Positions 38,006-48,540 are shown, numbered from the stretch's first letter. The stretch is DNA of 64,000 nt from TMP-86 sp046347195 (GCA_046347195.1 JAXMGQ010000017.1:1-64000), one strand, 5' to 3'. The notes: a model not told the origin generated them from the letters alone. Numbers and translations: made by a program.

Positions 38006-38692
38006 ATGAAACTCAACGAAGTCGAGCCGCTTCTTCAGGCCACCCCCATGCCGCTGGAAACGGGGTACGAGCGCTTCCCGGACGGTGTACTCCATGTGGC
38101 CTGCCGTACCGATCTGCATGGATGCACAGGCGCCATGTTCGAATGGTGGTTTCGTTCTCGGCCCGGCACGCAGCAATACATCTGGTGGCACCCCATCGAT
38201 CATGTCTCCAGCGATTGGATCGAGGCCCGCCCGGATACCCATGTGGGCTCCATTCACATCGTCGAGGAGTATTTCACCGGGCTGCCGGCCGCCAAGCTTT
38301 CCATCCAGTTCCGCGATGCGACGGAATTCTTCGATCCGGCGGCCTACCGGGTAGCACGCGAATCAGGCAGGGTCAGCGCCGCTGTCTGCGCCTGCCTCGG
38401 GCCTTCGCATGCGCCTGCTCGCGACGCACAAGGCCGTATCATCGGTGGCCGATTGCTGCACATTGCCCGGGACACGCCATGGGGCTGTGCCCTGCGGAGC
38501 CACTTCTATCTGGGACAGGACCTGCCCGCACTCGGGCAGTCTCCCGAGCAGGTACGAGCCGCGTTTCCCGACGAATTCGGACGCGCATTGCTGCAGCATT
38601 GCTACAACGAGTTCACCTTTCTGTCCCGGTTCCTGCCATCGCTGTACATCGCCGAGAATCGCTCGACCGTGACCATCGCCACGCCCTGGTGA
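38006..38692 (+). CDS. PhlG/phloretin hydrolase-like C-C hydrolase (DAPG hydrolase family)
   Basis: 228 aa, cytoplasmic. The block MFEWWFRSRPGTQQYIWWHPIDHV matches the DAPG hydrolase (PhlG) domain in pattern. Likely zinc ligands are His in WWHPIDH, Glu in HIVEEYF, and His and Glu in HCYNEF (HxxxE). PhlG cleaves the acyl-phloroglucinol C-C bond, and phloretin hydrolase splits phloretin to phloroglucinol and phloretate. ATG 38006 has GGAG eight bases upstream; an earlier in-frame opening at 37964 lacks one. It is shorter than PhlG (about 290 aa), so substrate scope may differ. Located between the deglycosidase operon and the LacI gene, it fits as aglycone hydrolase. Confidence 0.75.
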   Translation: MKLNEVEPLLQATPMPLETGYERFPDGVLHVACRTDLHGCTGAMFEWWFRSRPGTQQYIWWHPIDHVSSDWIEARPDTHVGSIHIVEEYFTGLPAAKLSIQFRDATEFFDPAAYRVARESGRVSAAVCACLGPSHAPARDAQGRIIGGRLLHIARDTPWGCALRSHFYLGQDLPALGQSPEQVRAAFPDEFGRALLQHCYNEFTFLSRFLPSLYIAENRSTVTIATPW

Positions 38693-38708
38693 GGCCCACC
38701 AGGGCAGT

Positions 38709-39717
38709 TCAACTCTTGTTGGCTGCCCGCGGCGGAGCCGCCGTGCTGGCCCGAATCTCGAGCTTGTGCGGCAGGGTCACGGACACCGGCTTGGCCACCT
38801 TGCCCTGCAGAATGCCCAGGAGCAATCGCACGGTCTCCCGTCCGATGTCCAGCATCGGCTGGCTGATCGTGGTCAGCGCGGGACGCACATAGCGGGCAAA
38901 GCGGATGTCGTCGAATCCGATGACAGAGAGGCTTTCCGGGACGGACCTTCCCGTTCGGTGCGCACTGGTCGAGGACGCCGATGGCCATCTCGTCGTTGAA
39001 GGCGAAAATGGCCGTGGAGGCGGACGCTCTTGCGCCAGCAGTGCCGCCACTCCGCGATGCCTGACTCGATGGAAAAATCCCCATTCACCACCTGCTTGCC
39101 TCTCGCCGCGCCGTGCGCCGCGGCGGCGTTCATCGCGCCCCTCAGGCGGTCGCGACTGAGAGGGCTTACCAAGGGTCCGGTGATGATGCCGACATGCCGG
39201 TGGCTAGCCCGTATGGTCCTGCTGGCGCATAGGCCGCCGCCGCCGCATTGTCCACGTGGCGCTGGGGCCTCCGGCGGACTGTACTCGCAGCCATTGACGA
39301 TGCGGGCGTGGCCGGCACGCTTCGCTATGAACTCCTTCCTGCTGGACTTGGACATGCTGTGGCCGAGGAAAATCAAGCCGTCGACCTCGCGGCGCAACAG
39401 CATCTGGCCATAGCCTTCCTCATGCAGGTCATGGTGCCGTCCCCCGAGAACGACGGCATGCTTCGCTTTTCGCCGCCTCTTCGATACCTGAATGATCAGC
39501 GAGTAAAGGATTGGAAATGTCAGGTACGGTAACCGGAGCTTTCGAGTGGTGGGTGCGAGCTCTTCGCAGCGGCGTTGGGAAGTAGTTGAGCTCACCGATC
39601 GCTTTTCAGCACGCCGTGTCGTGACGGAGACCACTTCGGATTGCTGGTACCCGTGAAACCGTGGCGGTGGAAACTTGAAGCCCTTGGCGGCGACGTCGTG
39701 AATGGTAGTCGGCTCAC
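38709..39717 (-). pseudogene. LacI/PurR family transcriptional regulator, several frame breaks
   Basis: About 335 aa when the frames are joined. The N-terminal HTH can be read in pieces: TTIHDVAAK, then VSTATVSRV-like bases, then EVVSVTTRR. The ligand domain includes AVVLGG-HHDLHEEGY, MLLRREVDGLIFLGHSM, IVNGCEYSP, ITGPLVSPLSRDRLRGAMNA, GDFSIESGIAE, FAFNDEMAIGVLDQCA, LSVIGFDDIRFARYVRPAL and TTISQPMLDIGRETVRLLL, all typical of LacI proteins. Start is probably the GTG at 39717. Breaks are numerous and mostly single-base, and the residues between them are intact, so sequencing error is likelier than true decay. It is the natural candidate for binding the three palindromes. Confidence 0.8.
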
Positions 39718-39822
39718 GCAGGAGCCTTTATTGTACTACCGGGATCGATGTAAACGGCGTTGCTGACCTTGTTTAAATAGTCAAGCTTCTGCAGGTGACC
39801 TTCATGGGATCAAGGTGAACCG

Positions 39823-40681
39823 TTATTCGACATAGAAATGCCCGCACTCCGCCTTCAGGCCGCCTTGATCCTTCAGGGATGTTCCAGCACTCCCTGGCCC
39901 ACCGTCATGAAATCCCCACTCGGCCGTGCTGTCCTTTACGTGAAACTGAACATATCGCCTTGGATTTAGCGCCAGCATCCTCGGCATGGGACATCCAGTA
40001 CACGTCCATTTCCACATCTTGACGGTCTTCGGATCGGTATTCGCGGAAGTCAGGTCTTGCGGCGCAGCGGTAGGCCTTGCTTCATCTCGACATCGTGGTT
40101 GTGGAAGTTGAACGTCAGCCCGCCTTGGCGCGTAGCTCACCACCGAAGTTCAAGGCTTTGCGAACTGATCGCAGGTTCCCAGGTCGCCATCTGTTCCGGC
40201 CAGATTATCTGCATGACCACGTACTTCTGGCCCAGCAGCCGAGCGCGCTCGATGCCCTCTCTTCGACCGTGGCCGCCATGGCCGACGCTGGCGGTCTCCT
40301 GCCACTGCTTCACGGATTCGGCACCTCACCTTCGCGTCCGTGAAATCCCGAGAAATAGCTGGTGCAGGTTGCGGAGCCAGATACTGCGAAGGCGACTTCG
40401 AGGCCATTGCGGTCGAGGATGCTGCGGCACTTCGGGTCACGGCCGAAACTGCCGATGGTTTCGACCTCCTTGTAGCCCATCTGCGCGATCGCCTTGAGCG
40501 GTGTCGCCCTCGAAGTCCTTCTCGAGCTCCGACATCCGGTGAACAGCTGCAGCCCGGCGTGATGGGCGCCGGCACGGTGGGAGCGGATCGGCCTGCGGCC
40601 GGTGTCAGCGCAGTCGCTGCGGGATGCCTTGAGGAAATTTCGTCGTGCATGGGAGCGCCTTTCACGAAGGAGCGGCTTCAT
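39823..40681 (-). pseudogene. Tat-exported sugar isomerase/epimerase-like TIM-barrel protein (copy 3), heavily frame-broken
   Basis: About 285 aa can be pieced together: Tat motif RRNFLKAS, AATALTPAAGRSAPTVPAP, PGLQLFT, LKAIAQMGYKEVETIGSFGRD, SILDRNGLEV, then ANTDPKTVKM, YVQFHVKDSTAEWGF and the end GHFYVE before a TAA at 39823-39825. This looks like the hydroxypyruvate isomerase-like/AP-endonuclease-2 group found in 3-keto-glycoside pathways. The start is ATG 40650 or 40681. At least five frame changes occur in 0.85 kb. It overlaps the end of the TonB receptor and is probably in the same transcript. Confidence 0.6.
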
Positions 40682-42978
40682 CCCCTCCAGAGGATGAGCC
40701 GCATGGCCGGCAATTCCTTCATCGAGATTTCGGCGTAGCCCAGCAAGGTCCGCCAGTGCCACCCAGAATAGGTGTACTGATGACCTGCGCCAGGAGGTGG
40801 TCGCTCCGCGGCGAAGTTGAGATAGTCCTTGTCGGCGAGGTTTCGGCCAGCAGGCTGCCAATCACCTGCCGGTGTCGCGCTTGTAAGTTCACGTAGGCAT
40901 TGGCAAGCATTGTATGCACCCTGCAGGTGGTCGTCATGAATTGAATGGCTGGAAGTACTGCTTCGCGGTGTAGCGCGCTTCGATGCGGAAGTTCGAATCT
41001 TTCGCCAGCAGCCATGCGTCCTCGAACCCAGCGAGCAGAGTGTCACCTTTCCGGCGAGTTGGGCAGAACATTTCCTGAGGTCGCAATTGGTGCCGACCTG
41101 TACGCCGTTCGCATCCAGGATCGGTACGGTTTTCGTGCAACTGCCCGGTGACGCATTGCCGTTCGGCGGCGCCCATAGGCTTTCCTTGTACGTGGCGTGC
41201 AGGTACGTAAGGCCAGCATCGAAGGTGCCGAGCGTTCTCCACCAGGGCCTTGAAGTCCGCCTCGACCGCGCCGTAGATCTGCCGACTTGCCGGCGTTCGT
41301 CGTGACGCTGCCGGTTGGCCACGTAGGCTGTGAACTGCGGCGAACCTGCTGATCGCCCAGTCGCTATGAAGGCCGCGGCGTTCAGCTGGACGCGAGTCCA
41401 GATGAACCAGTTCTTCGTGCCGTTTCCCGTCGAGGTCGCAGTTCTCGGCGTCGGGCTTGCCAGGACTCGAGCCACCTCCCGGAAAAACTGTCGAGTATCC
41501 ACCTTCGTACACGGAGTTCGTCGGCGTCGGCGTCGGTACAACCCACGTGCCACGTTACCTTGTTGCTGTCATGCAGGCCAACGCAATCCAGGAGGCTCGG
41601 CGGGCGCGCCGAACACCGGCAATGCAAAGGTGCCGGCCCGATCAGAGTGATCCTTGTAGCGGGCTCCAGCGTCGGCTTGTTCTGGTCGTTGAGGTGGAAG
41701 GAGCCTGACCGAATACCGCCTTGGACGTGGTGTTCGTCAACAGGTGAACTCAACCAGGTAATGGCGTTCGGAGTGTTCGGATCCACTGAGTAAGTAGACC
41801 AGCAGATGGTTCTTTTCCTTGAAGTAGTACAGACCCGCCTGCCAGGAGAGAAGAACTGGTTGGCATTGGAGGTCAGCCGGATTTCATGGTTCTGGGTCGC
41901 TTGGGCGCCTGTTCTGAAGGAACAGCCGGATCGGCAGGAACCCTGCCCGGCGAAATCAAAGAACGAGAAGGAACTCGACAGACGCACGCTCGGCCCGCCA
42001 TCATCATCCGCCGGGTAAATCAACGTCGAATCGCCAGGGCAGCGAATCAGCACGAATTCACCCTGGCCACCTTGTGTCGGTGATTCTCTGGAAGGGCATG
42101 CCGTAGATATCGAAGCCCTTCGGGTCGCCGAGGTTCGACGCGATGTGCAGAATGTCGCCGTTGCCAGGAAAGGGTCCGGCGAACAACGCAAATCTCGTTG
42201 ACCGGCAACCCGCCCATCTTCATGAGCTGGTGGCACCAGGCGGAGAGGTAGTAGCGATGGTCGATGGGGCTGGAACGCCAGTGACAAACGGCCCGACTGC
42301 GAATCCTCGTCGTCGCCCCTGCGGTCCTGAATCTGACAGGAGCTGGAAGGTGTTGACCCGGTAGCCATCATGCTTGCGAGGATGCCGCGCGCAACTGGAA
42401 GCGGTCGCTGATCAGGTGTTCAGCGCACGCCGGTATTGATGGCGTTGTAGTTGCCGTACTCCAGGTTGGCCGATGCTCGTCCTTCTGCGGCTTGCGGGTG
42501 ATGATGTTCACCATGCCGCCGGTCGCGCTTCGGCCACGGCATGGCGTGCACAGGGCTGCACCAGCACCTCGATGCGCTCCACGTCGAACAGCGCCAGATC
42601 GAGGGCGACGGCACGGTTGCTCACGAAGCCATCGACGGCCACCGGAACCGAAGGGTTGCCGATCTCCACGTGGTATTGGAGGTCGAGATGCCGCGAAGGT
42701 CAGCACAGCCTCGCCGCCGTTGCGGTTGAACACGAGGCTGGTGTCCGCCGTCGTCGGGCTTTGCATGTCCAGGGATGCCCTTCTTGACCAGCTCCTCGGC
42801 ATTGTAGAGGTTCATCGAAATCGGCGTCTTCTGTGCCGACTCCACGCGCTTCTGCGCCGTGACGACGATTTCCTCGGGCTGGTTACTCGCGGATTCCGCG
42901 AGTGCACACTCTGTGCGGCCGCAGCATCACAACGGCGTCGCTACAAACCCCACGGCGCCAAGGAATTTTGTCTCTCAT
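40678..42978 (-). pseudogene. TonB-dependent receptor of the glycoside locus, heavily frame-broken
   Basis: About 767 residues across many frame changes. From the N-terminus: MRDKIPWRRGV, EEIVVTAQKR (TonB box), VESAQKTPISMNLYNAEELV, SLVFNRNGGEAVLTF, RGISTSNTT, LFDVERIEVL, YGRSATGGMVNIITRKPQ. The barrel includes ISDRFQLRAA, TYLHATYKESLWAPPNGN, LADKDYLNFAAERPPPG, and it ends at 40719 or 40678 depending on frame. The length is normal for a receptor. The likely role is uptake across the outer membrane of the glycoside used by the neighbouring enzymes. Breaks occur roughly every 100 bases, too many for a recently lost gene with so much conserved protein; I suspect poor sequence. Confidence 0.75.
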
Positions 42979-43022
42979 CGCAAACTCTCTGAGTTGAGTG
43001 CTGAATACTTTTGCCTTCTGCT

Positions 43023-43036
43023 TGTAACCGTTTGTC
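43023..43036. promoter_or_regulatory. Weak LacI-type half-site upstream of the receptor gene
   Basis: TGTAACCGTTTGTC matches the consensus TGTAANCGNTTACA only in the left half and centre. It lies 45 bases upstream of the receptor ATG (42978). Similar partial matches occur at 39750 (TGTAAACGGCG, upstream of the LacI gene) and at 45240 (TGTTAATTACA, upstream of beta-like gene 2). Given the poor local sequence these may be damaged operators. Confidence 0.3.
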
Positions 43037-43149
43037 CGTGGCGGAATATACGCTAAATTGGAGGAAACGCAAGGGAAAATGCGTTGTCGTTTCACGCATG
43101 GTTGCAGCCCCACCAGGCTGATCCTCCAGTCGGTGCAAAGCACATGCGC

Positions 43150-45230
43150 GGTCGATGCAAGCGCATGCGCCAACGGTCGACCAGGATCATAAGAGCCACC
43201 GGTTCGGCGTGCAAAATCATGTGCCCGTAACGCATACATGCGCCGATGCCAGCGGCCCGCAGTCTACCTGGGCAGCAGCGATGGCCTGGAATCCGCTTGG
43301 CAGGACGGATCTCCCCGGATCCCCCGACAATAGACGACGACCGTTTTCCTGGGTGATTTCCTTCAGGGCGTACACCAGCAGCGGGTCAATACCGCCCTGT
43401 CGTCCAGTGATCGCAATCGGCTTGTCCGGTTGTTCACCGCCTGCAGATAGGACCGCGAGGCCTTCTCGTCTCCATTGATGATGATCTGATGATTGGCGCC
43501 CCAGTGGTATTCGGGTGGCCGCATATCAGCCGGGCTCTTCGGCACCTTCTCGGCATCAGCCATGCCCGCGGCACAGAAGGTGCCCCGTTGCCGCGACTGC
43601 GGATCGGAAGCTCTGACCTTTGCTCACATGGTTATCCGCCAGCCCGCCAGTTCAGTCGTCCAGCACAATACCGCAAGGCCTCCTGTGCAGCAACTCACGC
43701 CCTGATCTGTGCGCGGATCCGCAGCCATTGGACGCCAAGCTGGGCGTATTCCTCGGCACACCTCGCCCGGTGGAAATGGCTCATCGGCGGAACGCTCGTA
43801 GCGCCTGATCCGGATGCGGTCCTGCTGGCGACATCACCGCCGCTGCGGCCAGTATAAAGACAGCCAACCGGATCTTATTGCGCGGCGGAAAACCGTCATC
43901 ACCTGGCTGAGGATCGTAGTGCGGCGCGCTCAGGGCGCATAAACGGTAGCCGCCGCCCCGATCGCCACCACCTTATCCCAGAAGCTCACGCCAGCGAACA
44001 TCGACCCTCGTTGCGATCCTGAACCTGGTTCGTTATGAATACCATCATGCGGAATGAATAAAATCCAGCGCAATTACCCTTGCCGTTCGCCAGCAGGTAA
44101 TGACCGAAGGCGCGTATTGCCTTCCAGGTGCGGCATCACCAGGGCAAGCGACAATCGACAGCAGCAGGAACAGCGGCTGGAAGATCACTGCAGATGCGGT
44201 TCTTAGTCAGGCCTAGCGAGCAGGTCACCTGCAAGATCGGCACCGACAGCATCAGCGGAAGATGCAACAGATCAAGCCTTTCAGCGCGTTGTTGCGAAGA
44301 ACGCGGTGACGAGACCATCACCCCAGGCGGATGGAACAGGTAGACGCGGTGAAGAAGGCCGGACAGTTGCGTGCTCGGTCGCCCGGATGTCCCCGAGGAC
44401 ATCACCGCCGGTCTGTCACTGCGGTGACGAGCGTTCTCGCGCCGAGAACACGAGCAGATACAGCGCGGAGATCCCGCAGGCCACGGCCGCCGCGGTGTCC
44501 TCCGCTGAGCGGTCAGTTCCGGCGGTGTTCACCAGCAGCGGCACGATGCCGCGGGTGTTGATCAGGGCCACCGCGGTCCCATCGAGCGCCAGCTACCTGT
44601 ACCAGGCCTTGATGGCCGGATCTTTTCCTCGTCGGCTGCCGATGAAGGGTGGCGGCGGTACCAGCAGACCGAGCAGCGCGAGATGGGCGTAGCTTGTCCG
44701 CGACCTTGGCCTGGGCGACCAATCCAGCACGGCGAAGGTGAGGATGAACCCATGATCCAGAGGTGCCGAGACCCACAGCAGATAGGACGCGCATGTCCCC
44801 GGCAGGTGCGGTCTGTCCACCGCCGACCGCCAGGCCAGGGTGTCGAACACGGCATCAGGCTGGTGTTGGCCAGCATCAAGGAGCCGGTGCGCCACCGGCA
44901 ACGGTGCTACATCGGTCTTGTCGATCAGCGGGTAGCCCATCACCATGTTCCAGGCGAAATTGGAGGAGGCGCTCCCCGCCACGCTCGCTGAGCTGCTCGA
45001 TGAGACCGCAGCCGGTCCGCTGGATTTAGCCGGACGGTTGGTTGTGCCGGTCAATCCGCATCCCAGTGTTGTCGAAGCTGGCCTGTCCGGTGCAGCGTCG
45101 TCGCAATTGATTTCATGGATCATGCCGATGCTGATGAACGTGAGCTAGTGAACGCGTGAGCCTGGACACGCCCGGTGAGCAGGACGCTCGGCGGCGGCGA
45201 CGTGGAAGACATCCCCAAACCAATACCACA
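43150..45230 (-). other. Unassigned frame-broken region, probably minus-strand membrane and secreted proteins
   Basis: No continuous gene can be supported. On the minus strand, pieces read like membrane helices: LLWVSAPLDHGFILTFAVLDW, then AVALINTRGIVPLLVNTAG and CGISALYLLVFSARE (44.45-44.85 kb), IFQPLFLLLSIVA and MFAGVSFWDKVVAIGAAATV (43.9-44.2 kb). A second unit has a signal-like KIRLAVFILAAAAVMSP (near 43.85 kb) and YHWGANHQIIINGDEKAS then GGIDPLLVYALKEITQENG (43.35-43.55 kb). I recognise no family. Density of frame changes is like the neighbouring receptor gene. Position suggests a transporter and an envelope protein of the same locus. Confidence 0.35.
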
Positions 45231-45296
45231 CCTGCGGGATGTTAATTACATGACCGGATCGGATGGCCATCTGGGTCACTCATCGGGGGAGTTGTG

Positions 45297-45689
45297 ATGA
45301 AATCATCGGGTGTCATGACCTCGCGGGTCATCAGCGACAACGGGCTGAGTGCCGCTGCCGGCGGCTACCGGATCGATATACGGCTTCCCTGGTATCGCTC
45401 GCTTCCCGTCTCGACCGTCGAGGTCAGCGCCGTCGCCATCGATGGCAAGCCCGTCGATCTCGCGACCGTGAGTTTCGAACTGGAGGGGCGCGCCGCTTCA
45501 CTGGCCAGCATGGCGGATCAGGTTGACCGGGTGTGGTACGTGCTCGATTCCGCCTTCCTCAATGTTCCAGCCACCAACGCCATCAAGGGCGGAAGCCACG
45601 AGGTCAGCGTCACGCTGAGCCTCTATCCTCCCTACATCCGCGGCCTGAAGCGCATGACCCGCGACAGCCAGATCCTCATCGCCCGCTGA
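45297..45689 (+). CDS. DUF6379/C-glycoside deglycosidase beta subunit-like protein (copy 2)
   Basis: 130 aa, no signal peptide. It shares with copy 1 the segments GGYRIDIRLPWYRSLPVSTV, VAIDGKPVDLATV, RVWYVLDSAFLNV, GSHEVSVTLSLYPPYI and the end KRMTRDSQILIAR. It is the most divergent of the three copies, with a different loop after the central strand. ATG 45297 has GGGGGAG five bases upstream. The TIM-barrel gene begins 37 bases after its stop, again in the order beta then alpha. Confidence 0.7.
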   Translation: MKSSGVMTSRVISDNGLSAAAGGYRIDIRLPWYRSLPVSTVEVSAVAIDGKPVDLATVSFELEGRAASLASMADQVDRVWYVLDSAFLNVPATNAIKGGSHEVSVTLSLYPPYIRGLKRMTRDSQILIAR

Positions 45690-45726
45690 AGAGCTCTGCG
45701 CCCACTCCAGAACCGGAATCACTTCC

Positions 45727-46723
45727 ATGAAGCCCACGCAGTTCAAGTTCGGCACCACGCTGTACGCACTGACCAACGAATTCCTGTCGCGCCGCTATTC
45801 CTTTGAGCAGTTGATCGAGCAGACTGCCAAGCGCAACATCGGTCCGGGGCTCGAGATCGTCGGATTCCAGAGCATCCGCGGCTTCCCCGGTGGTCACGGA
45901 CGAGTTCGCCGACCGGTTCAAGTACAGCGCAGCAATTCAAGTTGTGGCCGACCTCGCTCGGCATCAATGCCGACCAGGAGATCCGTCGCGGCCATCCCAT
46001 GTCCGAGGACGAGATGGTGGCCTATCACGAACCGCAAATGCGCGCAGCCGCCAAGCTGGGTTTCCCCGTCGCACGGTATCAGTACGGCGCAGGACCCAAT
46101 GTCATCCGGCGGCTGGTGCCGCTGGCCGAGAAACTTGGCGTGAAGCTGGGACTGGAAATCCACGCACCGCACCACGCCAACCACCCGGACGTGCTCAAGT
46201 ACCGCGAAATGTATGCGACGGTCAACTCTCCCTGCCTGGGCTGGATTCCGGACTTCAGCTCGACGGCGCGCACCGTACCCCCCAGCCTCCTGGATTCGTT
46301 CCGCCGCCGCGGCGTTCCCGATTCACTGATCGATCTCGCCATGGAAGTCTGGCACGAGGATGGCGAGCCGCAGGCGCGCATGGGCCGATACAAGGGAGCA
46401 GGCTCGCGCAGCGCCAGGCGCCGACGAGTTGCAGCTCAGCAGATTGGGCCTGATCTTCCCGATGTTCGGCCACCAGGATCCCCGCAGTTGGCTGGAACTG
46501 ATGCCAGCCGTCGTTCACGTTCATGGCGAAGTTCTTCGGTTTCGACAGCCAGGGCAACGAGGAGGCCATCGACTACGATGCTCCTGATGCCGCTGTTCCG
46601 CGTTCCGGTTACTCCAGTTCATGTCGAGCGAATGGGAAGGACACATGTATTCCGACGCCGACGCACATTCGAGATGATCGAACGGCATCAGGCCATGTGT
46701 CGCAGGAAGCTCGCCGACAGCAG
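45727..46723 (+). CDS. TIM-barrel protein, C-glycoside deglycosidase alpha-like (copy 4), frame-broken
   Basis: About 330 aa after joining frames, without signal peptide. It starts MKPTQFKFGTTLYALTNEFL and SRRYSFEQLIEQTAKRN, then GINADQEIRRGHPMSEDEM and GFPVARYQYGAGPNVIRRL. Likely metal ligands are Glu in LGLEIHAPHH, Asp in GWIPDFSS, His in VVHVHG-KFFGF and Glu in SSEWEGHMYSDAD. The C-terminal helix is FEMIERHQAMCRRKLAD. Frame changes fall near 45895, 45930, 46395, 46530 and 46590-46670; the end is approximate. It forms a cytoplasmic pair with beta-like copy 2. Confidence 0.68.
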
Positions 46724-47119
46724 GTACTGCAGCGCAGCAGGAAGCGGCGTAGGCTGCAGGTCGGCGTCCACCAGGCCAGGCTGGGCCGCGATCATCAGGA
46801 TGCCGAGGTACTGGATGCCCTTCTCCTGCGGTGATCGTCGCCGAGCTGTTGATCCTCCAGGCGCCAGGCGTAGTCCAGGCATGCGCGCGGCGACCGGCGG
46901 ACATCCACCTGTTCTCCATCAGCACGTAGTCGCGCACGATCAGGAAGCGGTCACCACTTCCTCGCTCGCCGTCGACGCTGTTGCTGGATATAGTCGATAG
47001 CCAGGTAGCGCCCTCGTCGTTCGTGCATCCAGCTGAAGCCGGTAACGTACCTTCTCCACGTTGCAGCCTGCCGATCAGCAGCAGTTCACGCGCCAAAGGC
47101 TGGCTGCCGCCAGCAGGAC
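46724..47119. other. Unassigned sequence between two convergent TIM-barrel genes
   Basis: About 400 bases with no supportable gene. Minus-strand fragments such as RFLIVRDYVLMENRWMSAG and GIQYLGILMIAAQPGLVDAD look protein-like but lie in different frames, so a small frame-broken gene may exist here. Confidence 0.3.
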
Positions 47120-48134
47120 ATCTCGAATGCTCCAGTGCCGCTTCGGATAGCGCTCGCTGGTGTCGGCACCTGTTGACCGTCGTAGCCCTTGTCGACCAGC
47201 AGTTGGGCAGCACGCTTGTTTCGTACTCGCTCATGATGTACCCGTCGTACTCGCCCTGGATCAGCAGCGGCATGATCGACTCGTAGGCAACGTCCGGCTC
47301 GACCAGGTCCGGGGTCATTTCGTAGAACTTTCCGTGGATGTGCAGGATGTGCGGCAGGTAGGTCAGCAGGTTTTTCGGATCATGGTAGGTCCACACCCCG
47401 ATCACCAGCCGCATGGCCAGCCATTCATCGGTCTCGTTGCCGCCCATCTTCCTGACCTGATCGACGAGGTCCTTGAGGATGCTTCGCTCGCGGTAGGCCG
47501 CGCTCATGAAGTCCACGATCCTCGGGGTGGCTCCCTGCCGCAGGGCCTCATCCAGGACCAGGTGGGGTATGTTCTTGCAGAAAATGCCCATGTCGGGCAT
47601 CAAACCCAGACTCCTGGTACCCGTCCGCAGAGCGAGTTCGATGTTGTTCTGCACCCATTCACCGGTGAGCAGATGCGGTGCGTGCACCTCGAGGGCCAGC
47701 TTCATGCCACGTTCCTCGGCGTGCGGGATCATGGCTTCCACGATACGCAGTGGCAGGTGGAAGGTGAGGCGCAGAATCTTGAAACCCAGCGCCTGAGCCG
47801 TTTTCATCAACTCGACCAACTCGCCGATCAATTTCGCATCGGTGACCGCCCGGTTCTTGTACAGCTTGGTCTCGCCGTACACATCGAACGCGATGGGCGC
47901 GATGCGATACGTGGCCATGAGCCCGCGCCAGATCTCGAGGAACTCGTCGGACAAGTTGTAGGTGATACTCGGATATCCGGGGAGCATCTGGTCCGAGAGC
48001 ATCTCGAAGCCTTGCACGCCCATCCCTGCCGCGGTGGCGATGCAATCCTCCAGCGTCATCTCGCGCCGGTAGTACTTCTCCTGGAAGCTGTAGATGGAGA
48101 TCCCACGCTTGATGCTGCCCTTGCTCATGGGCAT
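47120..48134 (-). CDS. TIM-barrel protein, C-glycoside deglycosidase alpha-like (copy 5), C-terminus frame-broken
   Basis: About 335 aa without signal peptide. It starts MPMSKGSIKRGISIYSFQEK (ATG 48134, or 48128) and YRREMTLEDCIATAAGMGV. Likely metal ligands are Glu in LALEVHAPH, Asp in LMPDMGIF, His in HILHIHGKFY and Glu in YIMSEYE. The frame is clean to about 47235; beyond it the expected tail is split between frames (LLVDKGYDGQQV, then RHQRALSEAALEHS), so the end is approximate. It follows beta-like copy 3 by about 10 bases. Similar to copies 2 and 6 but lacking a Tat signal. Confidence 0.72.
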
Positions 48135-48144
48135 TCCACGGCGA

Positions 48145-48540
48145 CTACGCCACCAGCGTCATGCGCTTCTGCGCGTTGGTCACGAAGATGTTCGGCGGTA
48201 CATAGCTTGGGTTCATCACCAGGGATACCCCCAGGTCATGCATGCCCGGCTTCAGGCCGCCGGGTGCCAGGACGGTCACGATCATCGGCGTACCGAAATC
48301 CCAATGCGTATCTTCGCTCCTGGCCGCTTCGTCCATGGTGAACGTACGGCCGCCGACGGTCAGGCGCAATTGCTCGCGCGCGTACTGCGTCCCATCCACG
48401 GTGACGGCGATCGACCCAATGATGTCGAGAAAGGTACCCCGGTAATACGCCGTCTTCATCAAGAACTGGAATCCCACGACCTTGCCGTCCTGAGACGTAT
48501 TCTGAAAGCCGCGCGTGAGGATCATCTGCTTTTCGAACAT
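48145..48540 (-). CDS. DUF6379/C-glycoside deglycosidase beta subunit-like protein (copy 3)
   Basis: 131 aa, no signal peptide. Shared blocks: MILTRGFQNTSQDGKVVGFQ, MKTAYYRGTFLDIIGS, VTVDGTQYAREQLRL, THWDFGTPMIVTV, GLKPGMHDLGVSLVMNPSYV and KRMTLV at the C-terminus. It is very close in design to copy 1. ATG 48540 has AGG about ten bases upstream. Gene order TIM copy 6, beta copy 3, TIM copy 5 on the minus strand suggests one operon read from the operator at 49755. Confidence 0.72.
   Translation of the reverse strand: MFEKQMILTRGFQNTSQDGKVVGFQFLMKTAYYRGTFLDIIGSIAVTVDGTQYAREQLRLTVGGRTFTMDEAARSEDTHWDFGTPMIVTVLAPGGLKPGMHDLGVSLVMNPSYVPPNIFVTNAQKRMTLVA

Noticed and set aside
39750..39763. Fourth LacI operator upstream of the LacI gene
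   Set aside because: TGTAAACGGCGTTG keeps only one half-site; not convincing without corrected sequence, so mentioned only as a weak match.
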